NCBI GenBank assembly: GCA_946560065.1
Contig: CAMNUE010000004.1
Span: 1 to 64,000 of the forward strand
Reading direction: 5' to 3'
Length of the DNA: 64,000 bases
Source of the DNA: an uncultured bacterium
GTDB lineage: Bacteria; Bacillota_I; Bacilli_A; RF39; UBA660
The position numbers were made by a program, and so were the translations under genes. Positions 1-7,038 of this stretch are shown in pieces. Position 1 is the stretch's first letter. Each line of letters begins with the position of its first letter. Under the pieces are notes generated by a model. The model did no database searches. It was given only the letters and a program-made list of their open reading frames with translations, and was not told the DNA's origin.

Positions 1-42
1 AATTAGGGTTCTAACAAATTCTTTTTTAGTGTCTACTTTTTA

Positions 43-861
43 TTGACTTATTCAGAAAGAGTTTTAAGAGTTCTTTTAGTTATATTTATTTTTTCTTTTA
101 TATATTATTTAAAGGATTGCTATTTATTAGGTAAATCTTTTAGTCTAATTAATTATTTTAAAACAATTTATTCTAAAAGCGCAACAAATGCTTATTGGTA
201 TTTATATACATATCTTGGATTAATGGTAACGCTACCGATATTACAATCGTTAGTGAAATCTTTAAGTAGAGAAAAAATGGTATATTTTTTAATAATTTCT
301 TTTATTTTCTTAGGAACTATGCCTGTACTTATTCATTATTATCCTAGTTTAAATTATAATCATGATTTTATGTTATATATGTTTGATCCGATAATAGGGT
401 ATTTTTTAGCAGGATATTTTATAGATAAATATGTTGAGCCTACAAAGAAGAAAACTTTAATCGCATATATAGTCTTTGTATTATCAATTGTTTTATCAGT
501 TGTTTTGACTTATTTTGAATATAAGAAGAATAATTCTCAATTTTTATTTTTTGATAATCGAAGTACGATTTTAATTATAGCAAGTAGTGTTTCTTTTTTC
601 TATTTAGTTAGATTTTATTTTAAAAAAGGTTTTTCTGAACGTTTAAACAATTTTATTCATTATGTGGGTGGACTTACTTTTGGAATTTATTTGTTATCTG
701 ATTTTTTTATTCAGAAGTATACATTTGTAGGTGAATTTATGTATAATAATGGAATAAATAAAATGATTGTCCTAATATTTTTCGAAATACTAGTATTTGT
801 TACAGGAATGTTAGTAACTTTAATATTAAAGAAAATACCTGGACTAAATAAATTGCTATAA
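43..861 (+). CDS. Acyltransferase-3 (OatA-like) membrane protein, N-terminus missing
   Basis: Multi-pass membrane protein resembling the C-terminal two thirds of acyltransferase family 3, integral membrane enzymes that O-acylate cell-wall or surface glycans. A basic RVLRV segment near the start is followed by about eight hydrophobic helices with short loops, as expected after the ISGYLL region of the family. The catalytic N-terminal helix of the family is absent. In this frame a TAG lies at 4-6 and the first usable start is TTG at 43 without a clear ribosome binding site. The gene is therefore either the tail of a frameshifted or truncated copy, or the rest lies in another frame upstream. Family assignment is moderately sure; an intact function is doubtful. 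Confidence 0.55.
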   Translation: MTYSERVLRVLLVIFIFSFIYYLKDCYLLGKSFSLINYFKTIYSKSATNAYWYLYTYLGLMVTLPILQSLVKSLSREKMVYFLIISFIFLGTMPVLIHYYPSLNYNHDFMLYMFDPIIGYFLAGYFIDKYVEPTKKKTLIAYIVFVLSIVLSVVLTYFEYKKNNSQFLFFDNRSTILIIASSVSFFYLVRFYFKKGFSERLNNFIHYVGGLTFGIYLLSDFFIQKYTFVGEFMYNNGINKMIVLIFFEILVFVTGMLVTLILKKIPGLNKLL

Positions 862-964
862 ACTATAAATATTACTTTGTAAGAAAGTTTTATAATGAAA
901 ATTTAAAAAATTAAGTTTATTAATTTTTTTCTTTTTATAATAATATAATTTATTAGGTGATTTA

Positions 965-2044
965 ATGAAGAAAATTGATAAACCTTTATTTATCGCAGTT
1001 ATTTTGTTAAGTATTTTTGGTCTTCTAATGATTTATTCTTCTTCTAGTATTTGGGCTGATTATAAGTTTAATGATTCTTTTCATTATTTAAAGTATCAAG
1101 GAATTTTCTTTATGATAGGATTGTGTTTAATGACTTTTATTTCTAAATTGGATTATCGACTTTATTATAAATATTCAAATACTATTCTTGTTATAAGTTT
1201 TATTTTATTAATTTTAGTTTTGATTCCGGGAATTGGAAGTGTTAGAAACGGTAGTAGAAGTTGGTTTGGTATTGGTTCTTTAGGGATTCAACCGAGTGAG
1301 GCTGCGAAGATTAGTTTAATTATATTTACTAGTAGGTATTTGAGTTTGAGCGATAGGTATATTAAGAATTTTTTTAAGGGCGTTTTACCTATTTTGTCAG
1401 TAGTATTAGTTTTTTTTGGATTAATTATGTTGCAACCGGATTTAGGAACAGGTGTTATTATTTTTATGTCGATTATATCTATTCTTTTTATATCCGGAGT
1501 TTCGATGAAGTTTTTCTTTAGTGGTGGAATAATTGGTTTAGTAGGGGTTGTTATTCTAATTTTAATTGCTCCCTATAGAATGGATAGAATAACTTCTTTT
1601 ATTAATCCGTGGAAGGATGAACTTGGTACTGGTTTTCAAATTATTCAAAGTTTATATGCAATAGGTCCAGGAGGATTACTTGGTACTGGTTATTTGCAAT
1701 CAGTTCAAAAACATTTTTATTTACCTGAGCCTCAAACTGATTTTATATTTTCGATTGTTGCAGAAGAATTTGGAGTGGTAGGAGCATTTATTGTTGTTGG
1801 ACTATTTGGAATAATATTATATCGGGGAATGAAAATAGCAAGAAATTGTACTGATTTATTTGGTAAGTATTTGGCTTTTGGAATTTTGTTCCAATTAATT
1901 TTTCAGGCAACGATGAATTTGATGGTTGTAGTTGGATTAATTCCTGTTACAGGGGTAACTTTACCATTTTTAAGCTATGGAGGAAGTAGTTTATTAATAT
2001 CGATGGCTAGCATGGGGATGCTTTTGAGCATTTCAAGATATTGA
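965..2044 (+). CDS. ftsW: FtsW/SpoVE-type SEDS peptidoglycan glycosyltransferase
   Basis: Integral membrane SEDS protein that polymerises lipid II into glycan strands, normally paired with a class B PBP at the septum or elongation site. 359 residues, the usual size, with about ten membrane segments. Family signatures are visible: SRSWFGIG followed by QPSEAAK, then LQPDLGTG, the PEPQTDFIFSIVAEEFG loop and LPFLSYGGSS near the C-terminus. The start ATG follows AGGTGA by six bases. It is a single gene with a hairpin directly after the stop. FtsW, SpoVE and RodA are hard to separate by eye; the PEPQTDFIF loop and length favour FtsW/SpoVE. Confidence 0.9.
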   Translation: MKKIDKPLFIAVILLSIFGLLMIYSSSSIWADYKFNDSFHYLKYQGIFFMIGLCLMTFISKLDYRLYYKYSNTILVISFILLILVLIPGIGSVRNGSRSWFGIGSLGIQPSEAAKISLIIFTSRYLSLSDRYIKNFFKGVLPILSVVLVFFGLIMLQPDLGTGVIIFMSIISILFISGVSMKFFFSGGIIGLVGVVILILIAPYRMDRITSFINPWKDELGTGFQIIQSLYAIGPGGLLGTGYLQSVQKHFYLPEPQTDFIFSIVAEEFGVVGAFIVVGLFGIILYRGMKIARNCTDLFGKYLAFGILFQLIFQATMNLMVVVGLIPVTGVTLPFLSYGGSSLLISMASMGMLLSISRY

Positions 2045-2075
2045 AAAAGAGCCTTAGGTTCTAAAGTCTCTTTTC
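2045..2075. terminator. Hairpin between convergent ftsW and small reverse gene
   Basis: AAAAGAG at 2045 pairs with CTCTTTT at 2068, with a partly paired inner segment (CTTAG/CTAAAG). T-rich sequence follows on both strands, so it can serve both genes. The reverse gene's stop codon lies inside it. Confidence 0.6.
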
Positions 2076-2272
2076 TTTGTATATATTTTTAACTCATCTT
2101 TTTTATTTTCTTCTCTTTGCATTGCTTCTTGGAAGTCTTTTTGATTATCTTTTCTTTGTTGATTTCCTTTGTTTTGCTTTTCTCTTTCTTTGCTTGAACT
2201 CATTTTCATTCGATTTACTTTTTCTACGCCGGATACTCTATAGGTTGGTGCAATAGTTATTCTTTTTATCAC
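2054..2272 (-). CDS. Small, highly charged hypothetical protein
   Basis: A 72-residue reading frame with a GTG start, preceded by AAGGAAAAGGT about nine bases upstream on the reverse strand. The N-terminus (IAPTYRVSGVEKV) is followed by a lysine/glutamate/glutamine-rich, low-complexity helical stretch without membrane segments. No family was recognised. It converges on ftsW and ends in the shared terminator. Support is the ribosome binding site, the fit between the convergent genes and the absence of any overlapping frame; it could still be spurious. Confidence 0.45.
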   Translation of the reverse strand: MIKRITIAPTYRVSGVEKVNRMKMSSSKEREKQNKGNQQRKDNQKDFQEAMQREENKKDELKIYTKKRDFRT

Positions 2273-2415
2273 TTATTATTTACCTTTTCCTTTATAATAT
2301 TTATTATTATCATAGTAGCACTATTACTTTATATTTGCAATAGATATGTCCTAGATTGTTTTTATTTCCATTTTTGTAAATTTGTGCTATTATTATGATA
2401 GGAGGATATAAGATT

Positions 2416-3279
2416 ATGGAAGAAAAGAAGAAGAGTAATATGCCTTTAATAATTATAATTGTTATATTATTATTGGCTGTTGTTGGGTTAGGTGGATACA
2501 TTGTTTATGATAAGGTAGTACTTAAGAATGATAAAATTGATACTAATGAGAAGAAAACTATTGATAAGGATGAAGATGATGATGTAGAAGAGACTCTTTC
2601 TGAGAGTGAAAAGACTGAATTAAGTACAAAGACTAGTCAAATTCTTTTTAGGGGAATTCTTAGAGGTATTAATGGTGCAGATGCCTATGTAACAAGTGAT
2701 GATGAACAATTCATTAGTTATGGACTAGATAGTAAGATTTTGACTGATGCTAATGTTACTTTAGAAACTAAGGCTTTGGTAGCATTAAATTCTGTTGTAG
2801 GTACAAGAGTAACAATGGAAAGAACTGAGAAGAGTGAAGAGGAAGTAAAAAATGCATATAAAAGTTATTTTGGTACTGATTGGAAAGATATTGATTTAAA
2901 TAATTTGGGTGTTTCTTGTCCTTATTTTTCATATGATTCTGGTAAGAAAGTTTTTTATGCAGATGCTGCATGTGGTGGCTCTTCTGCTAATAAGACTGTA
3001 CTACATAAAGATGATTATGAGATAGAAAATGGGGTTGCGACTGTTGATTTGTATGTAGCTAGTCTTGTAGTTGATCCAAATGGAAAATTAGTACTTACTA
3101 GTGAGATTAATCCAAACTATGAGAGACTTGATTCAAGTAAAATAATAACTGAAGTTTCTCAAAGCGATGAGAACTATGTAATGTCTGAGACTGATAGGGA
3201 AAAGTCTAGTAAATATGAATTGTCATTTAAAAAGGCAGATGATGGTTCATTCTACTTTAATTCAATTACCAAAAAATAA
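2416..3279 (+). CDS. Single-pass membrane-anchored extracellular protein, unknown
   Basis: 287 residues starting at the ATG seven bases after AGGAGG. A short basic cytoplasmic tail is followed by one strong membrane helix (about residues 11-35), an acidic linker rich in D and E, and an extracellular domain with two cysteines (CPYF and AACGG) that could form a disulfide. No lipobox and no enzyme motif is visible. It is a single-gene unit with its own terminator. The domain is not recognised; similar anchored proteins are common in gut Bacilli, but a function cannot be given. Confidence 0.7.
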   Translation: MEEKKKSNMPLIIIIVILLLAVVGLGGYIVYDKVVLKNDKIDTNEKKTIDKDEDDDVEETLSESEKTELSTKTSQILFRGILRGINGADAYVTSDDEQFISYGLDSKILTDANVTLETKALVALNSVVGTRVTMERTEKSEEEVKNAYKSYFGTDWKDIDLNNLGVSCPYFSYDSGKKVFYADAACGGSSANKTVLHKDDYEIENGVATVDLYVASLVVDPNGKLVLTSEINPNYERLDSSKIITEVSQSDENYVMSETDREKSSKYELSFKKADDGSFYFNSITKK

Positions 3280-3280
3280 G

Positions 3281-3308
3281 AAAACTTCACATTAAGTGAA
3301 GTTTTTTT
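3281..3308. terminator. Strong bidirectional terminator
   Basis: AAAACTTCAC at 3281-3290 pairs perfectly with GTGAAGTTTT at 3296-3305 around a five-base loop, with T-runs on both strands. It separates the convergent genes ending at 3279 and 3307. Confidence 0.9.
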
Positions 3309-4983
3309 AATTGACTATATCAATAAATCTTTCTAGAGTTATATTACTATGAATTGGATATCTTGGTATTAGATATTTATTATTTGATTGAGTGGCTTTT
3401 CTATTTCCTCCAACAAAAGCTATTCTAAATCCAACATCTTTTACAGCTTGAATTGACCTTTCACTTGAATAGTAGAATGGGAAACAGAATGAATTCTTAT
3501 TACCAATTATTTCTACTGATTTTTCTAAATCTGCTTTAACTTCTTCATATGGTTGACAGTTCAATTGGCCACGACCACATGTACCATATTGATGCATATC
3601 ATAAGTATGTGATTGAACATCTAAATATGGTGAAATATAATTTCCAAGGTCCCACCAACCAGCTATTAAAAATAGGGTAGCATTCATTTTATATTCTTCT
3701 AAAAGTGGTATTAATTTATTTCCATTGTGTTTACCAGTTCCCATAGCACCATCATCAATGGTGATTAGAACCGATTTTTCTGGTAATTGTATTTCTCCGT
3801 ACATCCACTTTGTAAATTCTTCCATTTTTAAGGTTTTGAATCCGTTATTTTTTAAATAATCTAGGTGTTCTCTGAATTTTTGAACTGTTAAACAAATTCC
3901 CTCGTTACATGATTCTCCTAAGTTAGGATCATAGAAGAAATGATAATTTAAAACAGCTATTCCTTGCCCTTTAGTATTAGTACTTGTAGTTACTTTAACA
4001 GGTTCTTGTTCAACTACTTCTTCACCATTAGCCATTTTTAAAATATTATCAATTGTTGAGTAACTTTTTATTTGATAACGATCAATTTGATTCTTATCAC
4101 TTTCTTTAGTAGATTTCTTATTAGTAGAATTAAACTTTAAGTCACTGTCATTAGTAATTAATTCAATATGAGTTCCTAATTCTGTATTAATTGAATTTAT
4201 ATAATCATTTTGATTTGAAGTTGTTAGTAAGATAGCTTTTTCTTTTAAACGAATATTTCCTGCTAAATAATCTCTATATTCATCTAATGTTATTGTATAA
4301 TATCCATTTTCTTTTAATTTATTAATTTGTTCTTTAATAGAGTTTGTTGTAATACAATTGTAATCATTACAAGTTTCATTTATATTTTCATAGTGAATTA
4401 CACTTATATAGTCAGCTTCTATTTCCTTTGTATTATCTTTGTTTATTTCTTTGATATTTTTATTTTTCTTAATTTGAAGAAGATTATTTAAATAGTAAAC
4501 ATTATATTCGTCATCTTCAATAAATTCAATTGGAAGATTAAGTCCTTGGTCTAATTCTAATACTTTTTTATTATCTTTATATAAAATAATTTTATCTTTA
4601 GTTTTAATATTTTTATTAAATACTAAGTGATTTTCATTTTTAGAGGTTTTATCGATATTTTTTATTTTCTTTAAATCTTTATAATAGATGTAATAGTCTG
4701 TATCTTTAATTTTAAAATATTTATTTGAAAAGTCGTTTACATTTGTCATAGTTAATTTAAAATCTTTAGAGATTGAACCAATTATTTTATTATTTTTATC
4801 ATATAGATTAGTTTTTTGAGTAGTAATTAAGTATTTATTATAGTGATTTCTTATATCTAATTTTAATACTTTATTATAGGTTATAATTGAATAGATTGTT
4901 ATAGAGACTATTAGTATAATGATAAATATAGATACTGGTATTAGGACTTTTTTTCTTTTTAGATTTAATTTTTTCTTTTTCAT
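3307..4983 (-). CDS. Membrane-anchored polysaccharide deacetylase with duplicated NodB-like domain
   Basis: 558 residues. A basic N-terminus and one membrane helix (about 12-35) are followed by a variable stalk, then two related domains. The C-terminal domain (about 340-558) is a carbohydrate esterase 4/NodB fold: VLNYH, TIDDGA with the metal/base aspartates near 410, SHTYDMH near 458 as the metal histidines, and a FCFPFYYSS segment where the family has its RPPYG-like motif. It should de-N-acetylate wall or surface glycans outside the cell. Residues about 193-260 repeat the first part of this domain (VIHYEN, CNDYNC, LKENGYYTITLDEYRDYLAG) but have TTSNQ in place of TIDDG, so that copy is inactive. 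The ATG at 4983 has AAGGTG six bases upstream; a GTG three codons earlier overlaps that site and is less likely. Confidence 0.85.
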   Translation of the reverse strand: MKKKKLNLKRKKVLIPVSIFIIILIVSITIYSIITYNKVLKLDIRNHYNKYLITTQKTNLYDKNNKIIGSISKDFKLTMTNVNDFSNKYFKIKDTDYYIYYKDLKKIKNIDKTSKNENHLVFNKNIKTKDKIILYKDNKKVLELDQGLNLPIEFIEDDEYNVYYLNNLLQIKKNKNIKEINKDNTKEIEADYISVIHYENINETCNDYNCITTNSIKEQINKLKENGYYTITLDEYRDYLAGNIRLKEKAILLTTSNQNDYINSINTELGTHIELITNDSDLKFNSTNKKSTKESDKNQIDRYQIKSYSTIDNILKMANGEEVVEQEPVKVTTSTNTKGQGIAVLNYHFFYDPNLGESCNEGICLTVQKFREHLDYLKNNGFKTLKMEEFTKWMYGEIQLPEKSVLITIDDGAMGTGKHNGNKLIPLLEEYKMNATLFLIAGWWDLGNYISPYLDVQSHTYDMHQYGTCGRGQLNCQPYEEVKADLEKSVEIIGNKNSFCFPFYYSSERSIQAVKDVGFRIAFVGGNRKATQSNNKYLIPRYPIHSNITLERFIDIVN

Positions 4984-5010
4984 TTTTCTCACCTTATTTT
5001 ATTTTCTTTT

Positions 5011-5039
5011 ATTATAGTATAATCTAAATTCCTTTTCAA
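5011..5039 (-). promoter_or_regulatory. Promoter of the deacetylase gene
   Basis: On the reverse strand TTGAAA (5039-5034), a 17-base spacer and TATAAT (5016-5011), about 28 bases before the start codon. Confidence 0.75.
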
Positions 5040-5081
5040 TGATTTTAGAAAAATATGTTATTATTATGTAGGAGGTAGTTT

Positions 5082-5897
5082 ATGAAGATTGATTTACATA
5101 CACATACTACTTATAGTGATGGTGAATTTGATATTAAAGGTAATGTTTCTTTAGCAAAGAAATTAGGATTAGATGGGATTGCAATTACTGATCATGATAG
5201 TGTTGATTCTTGGAGAGAGATTGATTCTAGTGATTATGATTTTAAGGTTATAAAGGGTGTTGAATTATCTACTTATCATAAGGGAGATGTTGTTCATATA
5301 CTTGGTTATTATTTAAATGATGGAGGGGATTATGATGAACTTGAAGATTTTCTTAGAAAGACTAAAAAAGATAGGATGATGAGATTAAAGAAAATTATTA
5401 AATTACTTGGAAAATACGATATTAATATAACTGTAGATGAAGTGTTAGAAGAAGCAGATGGAGTTGTTGCAAGACCACATATTGCTGCAGCTATTATAAA
5501 GAAATATCCTGAACGAGGCTATACTAAAGATGATTTATTTAGAGATTATTTAGGAAATGATGGTCCTTGTTATGTTGAAATTAATAACTATGAGGCCAAA
5601 GATGGAATAGAGTTATTAAAAAGAAATCATTGTTTAGTAGTACTTGCTCATCCTTTATATATTAAAAAGTTTGATTATAAGGAACTTGTCTTATTTGGTT
5701 TAGATGGAATTGAATCTTTTTATCAATATCGTTTTGATACTAGTGATGAGGTTTTGAAATTTAGTTTGGAAAATAATTTGATTGTGACTGGTGGAAGTGA
5801 TTTTCATGGACCTCACGTTAGAAATACGATGGGAAAAGTGTATTTAGAAGGGGATTATGTAGAAAAGTTTTTAAATAGAATTAATTTTAGAAAGTAA
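5082..5897 (+). CDS. PHP-domain phosphoesterase (TrpH/RNase AM-like)
   Basis: 271 residues, the full length of the TrpH/YciV class of PHP proteins, metal-dependent phosphoesterases including 3',5'-nucleoside bisphosphate phosphatases and 5'-3' exonucleases acting on short RNA. All PHP metal motifs are present in order: DLHTHTTYSDG at the N-terminus, ITDHDS, the glutamate of KGVELS, RPHIA, LAHPLY and GSDFHG near the C-terminus. The start lies after AGGAGG. It is cytoplasmic and forms a single-gene unit ending at a small hairpin. The exact substrate (RNA ends or pAp) cannot be told from sequence. Confidence 0.88.
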   Translation: MKIDLHTHTTYSDGEFDIKGNVSLAKKLGLDGIAITDHDSVDSWREIDSSDYDFKVIKGVELSTYHKGDVVHILGYYLNDGGDYDELEDFLRKTKKDRMMRLKKIIKLLGKYDINITVDEVLEEADGVVARPHIAAAIIKKYPERGYTKDDLFRDYLGNDGPCYVEINNYEAKDGIELLKRNHCLVVLAHPLYIKKFDYKELVLFGLDGIESFYQYRFDTSDEVLKFSLENNLIVTGGSDFHGPHVRNTMGKVYLEGDYVEKFLNRINFRK

Positions 5898-5914
5898 TTG
5901 TGCTTTCTTTTTTT
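5889..5914 (+). terminator. Terminator after the PHP gene
   Basis: AGAAAG (5889) pairs with CTTTCT (5903), followed by seven T. The stem overlaps the stop codon region. Confidence 0.65.
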
Positions 5915-5941
5915 GATGCTACAGATATTTTTCAGAATAAT
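5913..5941 (+). promoter_or_regulatory. Possible promoter of the hydrophobic-peptide RNA
   Basis: TTGATG, 17 bases, AATAAT (alternatively TATAAG slightly downstream). Position and spacing suit a short transcript covering 5950 onward. Confidence 0.4.
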
Positions 5942-5996
5942 ATAAGTAGGAACATTTAATAAGTTGGGTGGAGCCAATCTTCAAAAAGAAGGGAAG

Positions 5997-6070
5997 GTGA
6001 ACAAGAAGGATTTTTAATTATATCTTTAGTGATTAGTATCTTCCTTTTACTATTTATAGTTTTAATATAA
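5997..6070 (+). pseudogene. Candidate type I toxin: short hydrophobic peptide, start out of frame by one base
   Basis: A strong ribosome binding region (GAAGGGAAGGTG) precedes GTG at 5997. Read from there the peptide stops after six codons (NKKDF then TAA). In the +1 relative frame the same stretch (6011-6067) encodes FLIISLVISIFLLLFIVLI, a single 19-residue membrane helix ending at TAA 6068. One extra T in the T-run at 6011-6015 would join the two into a peptide of about 25 residues, very like Fst/TxpA/holin-like small toxins. A convergent antisense RNA candidate with a shared hairpin lies immediately downstream, the usual arrangement of such loci. Whether the frame break is decay, an assembly error or regulation is open. 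Confidence 0.42.
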
Positions 6071-6120
6071 AAGAAATCCACCTAACTCAGCAATGATTTA
6101 GGTGGTACCCATATTTTTTT
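6069..6120. terminator. Shared hairpin of the putative toxin/antitoxin RNAs
   Basis: CCACCTAA (6078-6085) pairs with TTAGGTGG (6098-6105) around a 12-base loop. T-rich tracts follow on the reverse strand directly and on the forward strand after TACCCA. The GGTGGTACC at its edge superficially recalls a T-box. Confidence 0.6.
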
Positions 6121-6153
6121 GGCAACACTCAACGCTGTAAAATTGAATGCTCC
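6069..6153 (-). ncRNA. Candidate antisense antitoxin RNA
   Basis: On the reverse strand a TATAAT box (6164-6159) would start an RNA near 6152. It would run about 85 bases to a perfect 8-bp hairpin (6105-6078) followed by a T-rich tail (ATTTCTTTT). The RNA is complementary to the 3' part of the putative toxin mRNA. This matches the convergent RNAs sharing a bidirectional terminator known from par/Fst-type systems. Inferred from signals only. Confidence 0.4.
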
Positions 6154-6158
6154 TTGTT

Positions 6159-6188
6159 ATTATATACAAGTTTCCTTGATATATGCTA
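6159..6188 (-). promoter_or_regulatory. Promoter of the candidate antisense RNA
   Basis: Consensus TATAAT on the reverse strand at 6164-6159. The -35 hexamer (AGCATA or TAGCAT, 17-18 bases upstream) is weak. Confidence 0.4.
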
Positions 6189-6309
6189 ATAGCAAAAAGA
6201 TTATAATTTGATGAGTTAATTTAGAAAGTGGAGACTACTTTTTTTTGAGATGTTATATTTATTTAGAATAAAGTAGATGATAATATTGAGTAGTGATGGC
6301 ATTTATATT
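6171..6309. other. Gene-free spacer with weak signals
   Basis: Remainder of the 412-base gap between the PHP gene and the HD gene. It holds TATAAT at about 6203, a short AAAGT/ACTTT hairpin followed by eight T (about 6228-6246) that could be a second forward terminator, and no reading frame of note. Nothing further is seen. Confidence 0.4.
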
Positions 6310-6328
6310 TTAAATGTCATTTTCTTTT
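6296..6328 (+). terminator. Forward-strand hairpin inside the 3' end of the HD gene
   Basis: ATGGCATTT (6296-6304) pairs with AAATGTCAT (6312-6320, one G-U) and is followed by TTTCTTTT on the forward strand. The reverse strand has no T-run after it. It would stop forward transcripts from the toxin-like locus. Confidence 0.45.
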
Positions 6329-6939
6329 AAATAATTAATGATTGAGATAAAGTTTTTATCATCATTAAATTTATTTCTATCAAATTCAATCCAAGCATTA
6401 GAAATATTCTTTTCACTCTCTAGAACTTTTTTTACATCAGGATTATTTATTATTGGATTATTAGGTTGATTATTTAAATCAAAGCAATTTTCTTGATCAT
6501 ATAACTTCATTTGAATATCGCATTCTAATTTGTCACAATGATAGGCGAAAATTGCTTCATCTGTAGTTTGATTATTATATTCATCTAGTAGAGAAGAAAT
6601 TTCATCTTTGCCTAGTAAGTCTTTTAAAAGATAATCAGTGGCAGTTTTACCTTTACTTAGTTTTTCTTCTTTGGTAGTTTCAAAGAAAGCTAAATCACCA
6701 ATTTCAATTTCTTCTAATTCATGAATTGCTAACATGTAGATTATTTTATTTAAATCGAGATTATAATTGAATTGATAATAAATTGAAATTGCAAGCATTT
6801 GAGTGCCATATATATGTTCTGCAACACTTTCGATTCTGTCTCTTTTAGCATTCCAAACTAGGGGGCCTTTCCTTATTGTATCTTTTAATTTTGTGCATAA
6901 TTTATAAAATTTCATAGTTTCTTTAATTTTATTATTCAT
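6310..6939 (-). CDS. HD-domain nucleotide phosphohydrolase, YfbR-like
   Basis: 209 residues from the ATG that follows GAGGTGA by five bases; a GTG three codons upstream overlaps that site. The HD metal-binding pattern is visible: VAEHIYG, AIHELEE (histidine and acidic pair), and DKLECDIQ later. The N-terminal LVWNAKRDRIESVAEH is typical of YfbR/YGK1 5'-deoxynucleotidases and related HD_3 proteins, which remove phosphate from dNMPs in the cytoplasm. It is a single gene facing the toxin-like locus, with no obvious reverse-strand terminator. Substrate is uncertain. Confidence 0.75.
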   Translation of the reverse strand: MNNKIKETMKFYKLCTKLKDTIRKGPLVWNAKRDRIESVAEHIYGTQMLAISIYYQFNYNLDLNKIIYMLAIHELEEIEIGDLAFFETTKEEKLSKGKTATDYLLKDLLGKDEISSLLDEYNNQTTDEAIFAYHCDKLECDIQMKLYDQENCFDLNNQPNNPIINNPDVKKVLESEKNISNAWIEFDRNKFNDDKNFISIINYLKENDI

Positions 6940-7038
6940 ATAATTCACCTCAGTTTTTAATATTATTTATTATAACATTAATAGATAGATTATTTGTAGT
7001 ATTTTTGCTATAATTATTGAAGTTGAGGGAGGTCTTTT

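Noticed and set aside
2310-2501. Reverse-strand frame opposite the start of the anchored protein
   Set aside because: Low-complexity Ile/Asn translation of AT-rich DNA overlapping a supported gene start; no ribosome binding site.
6071-6120. T-box riboswitch suggested by AGGTGGTACC
   Set aside because: No specifier stem, no antiterminator/terminator pair after the motif and no synthetase or amino-acid gene downstream on that strand; a shared hairpin of convergent RNAs explains it better.
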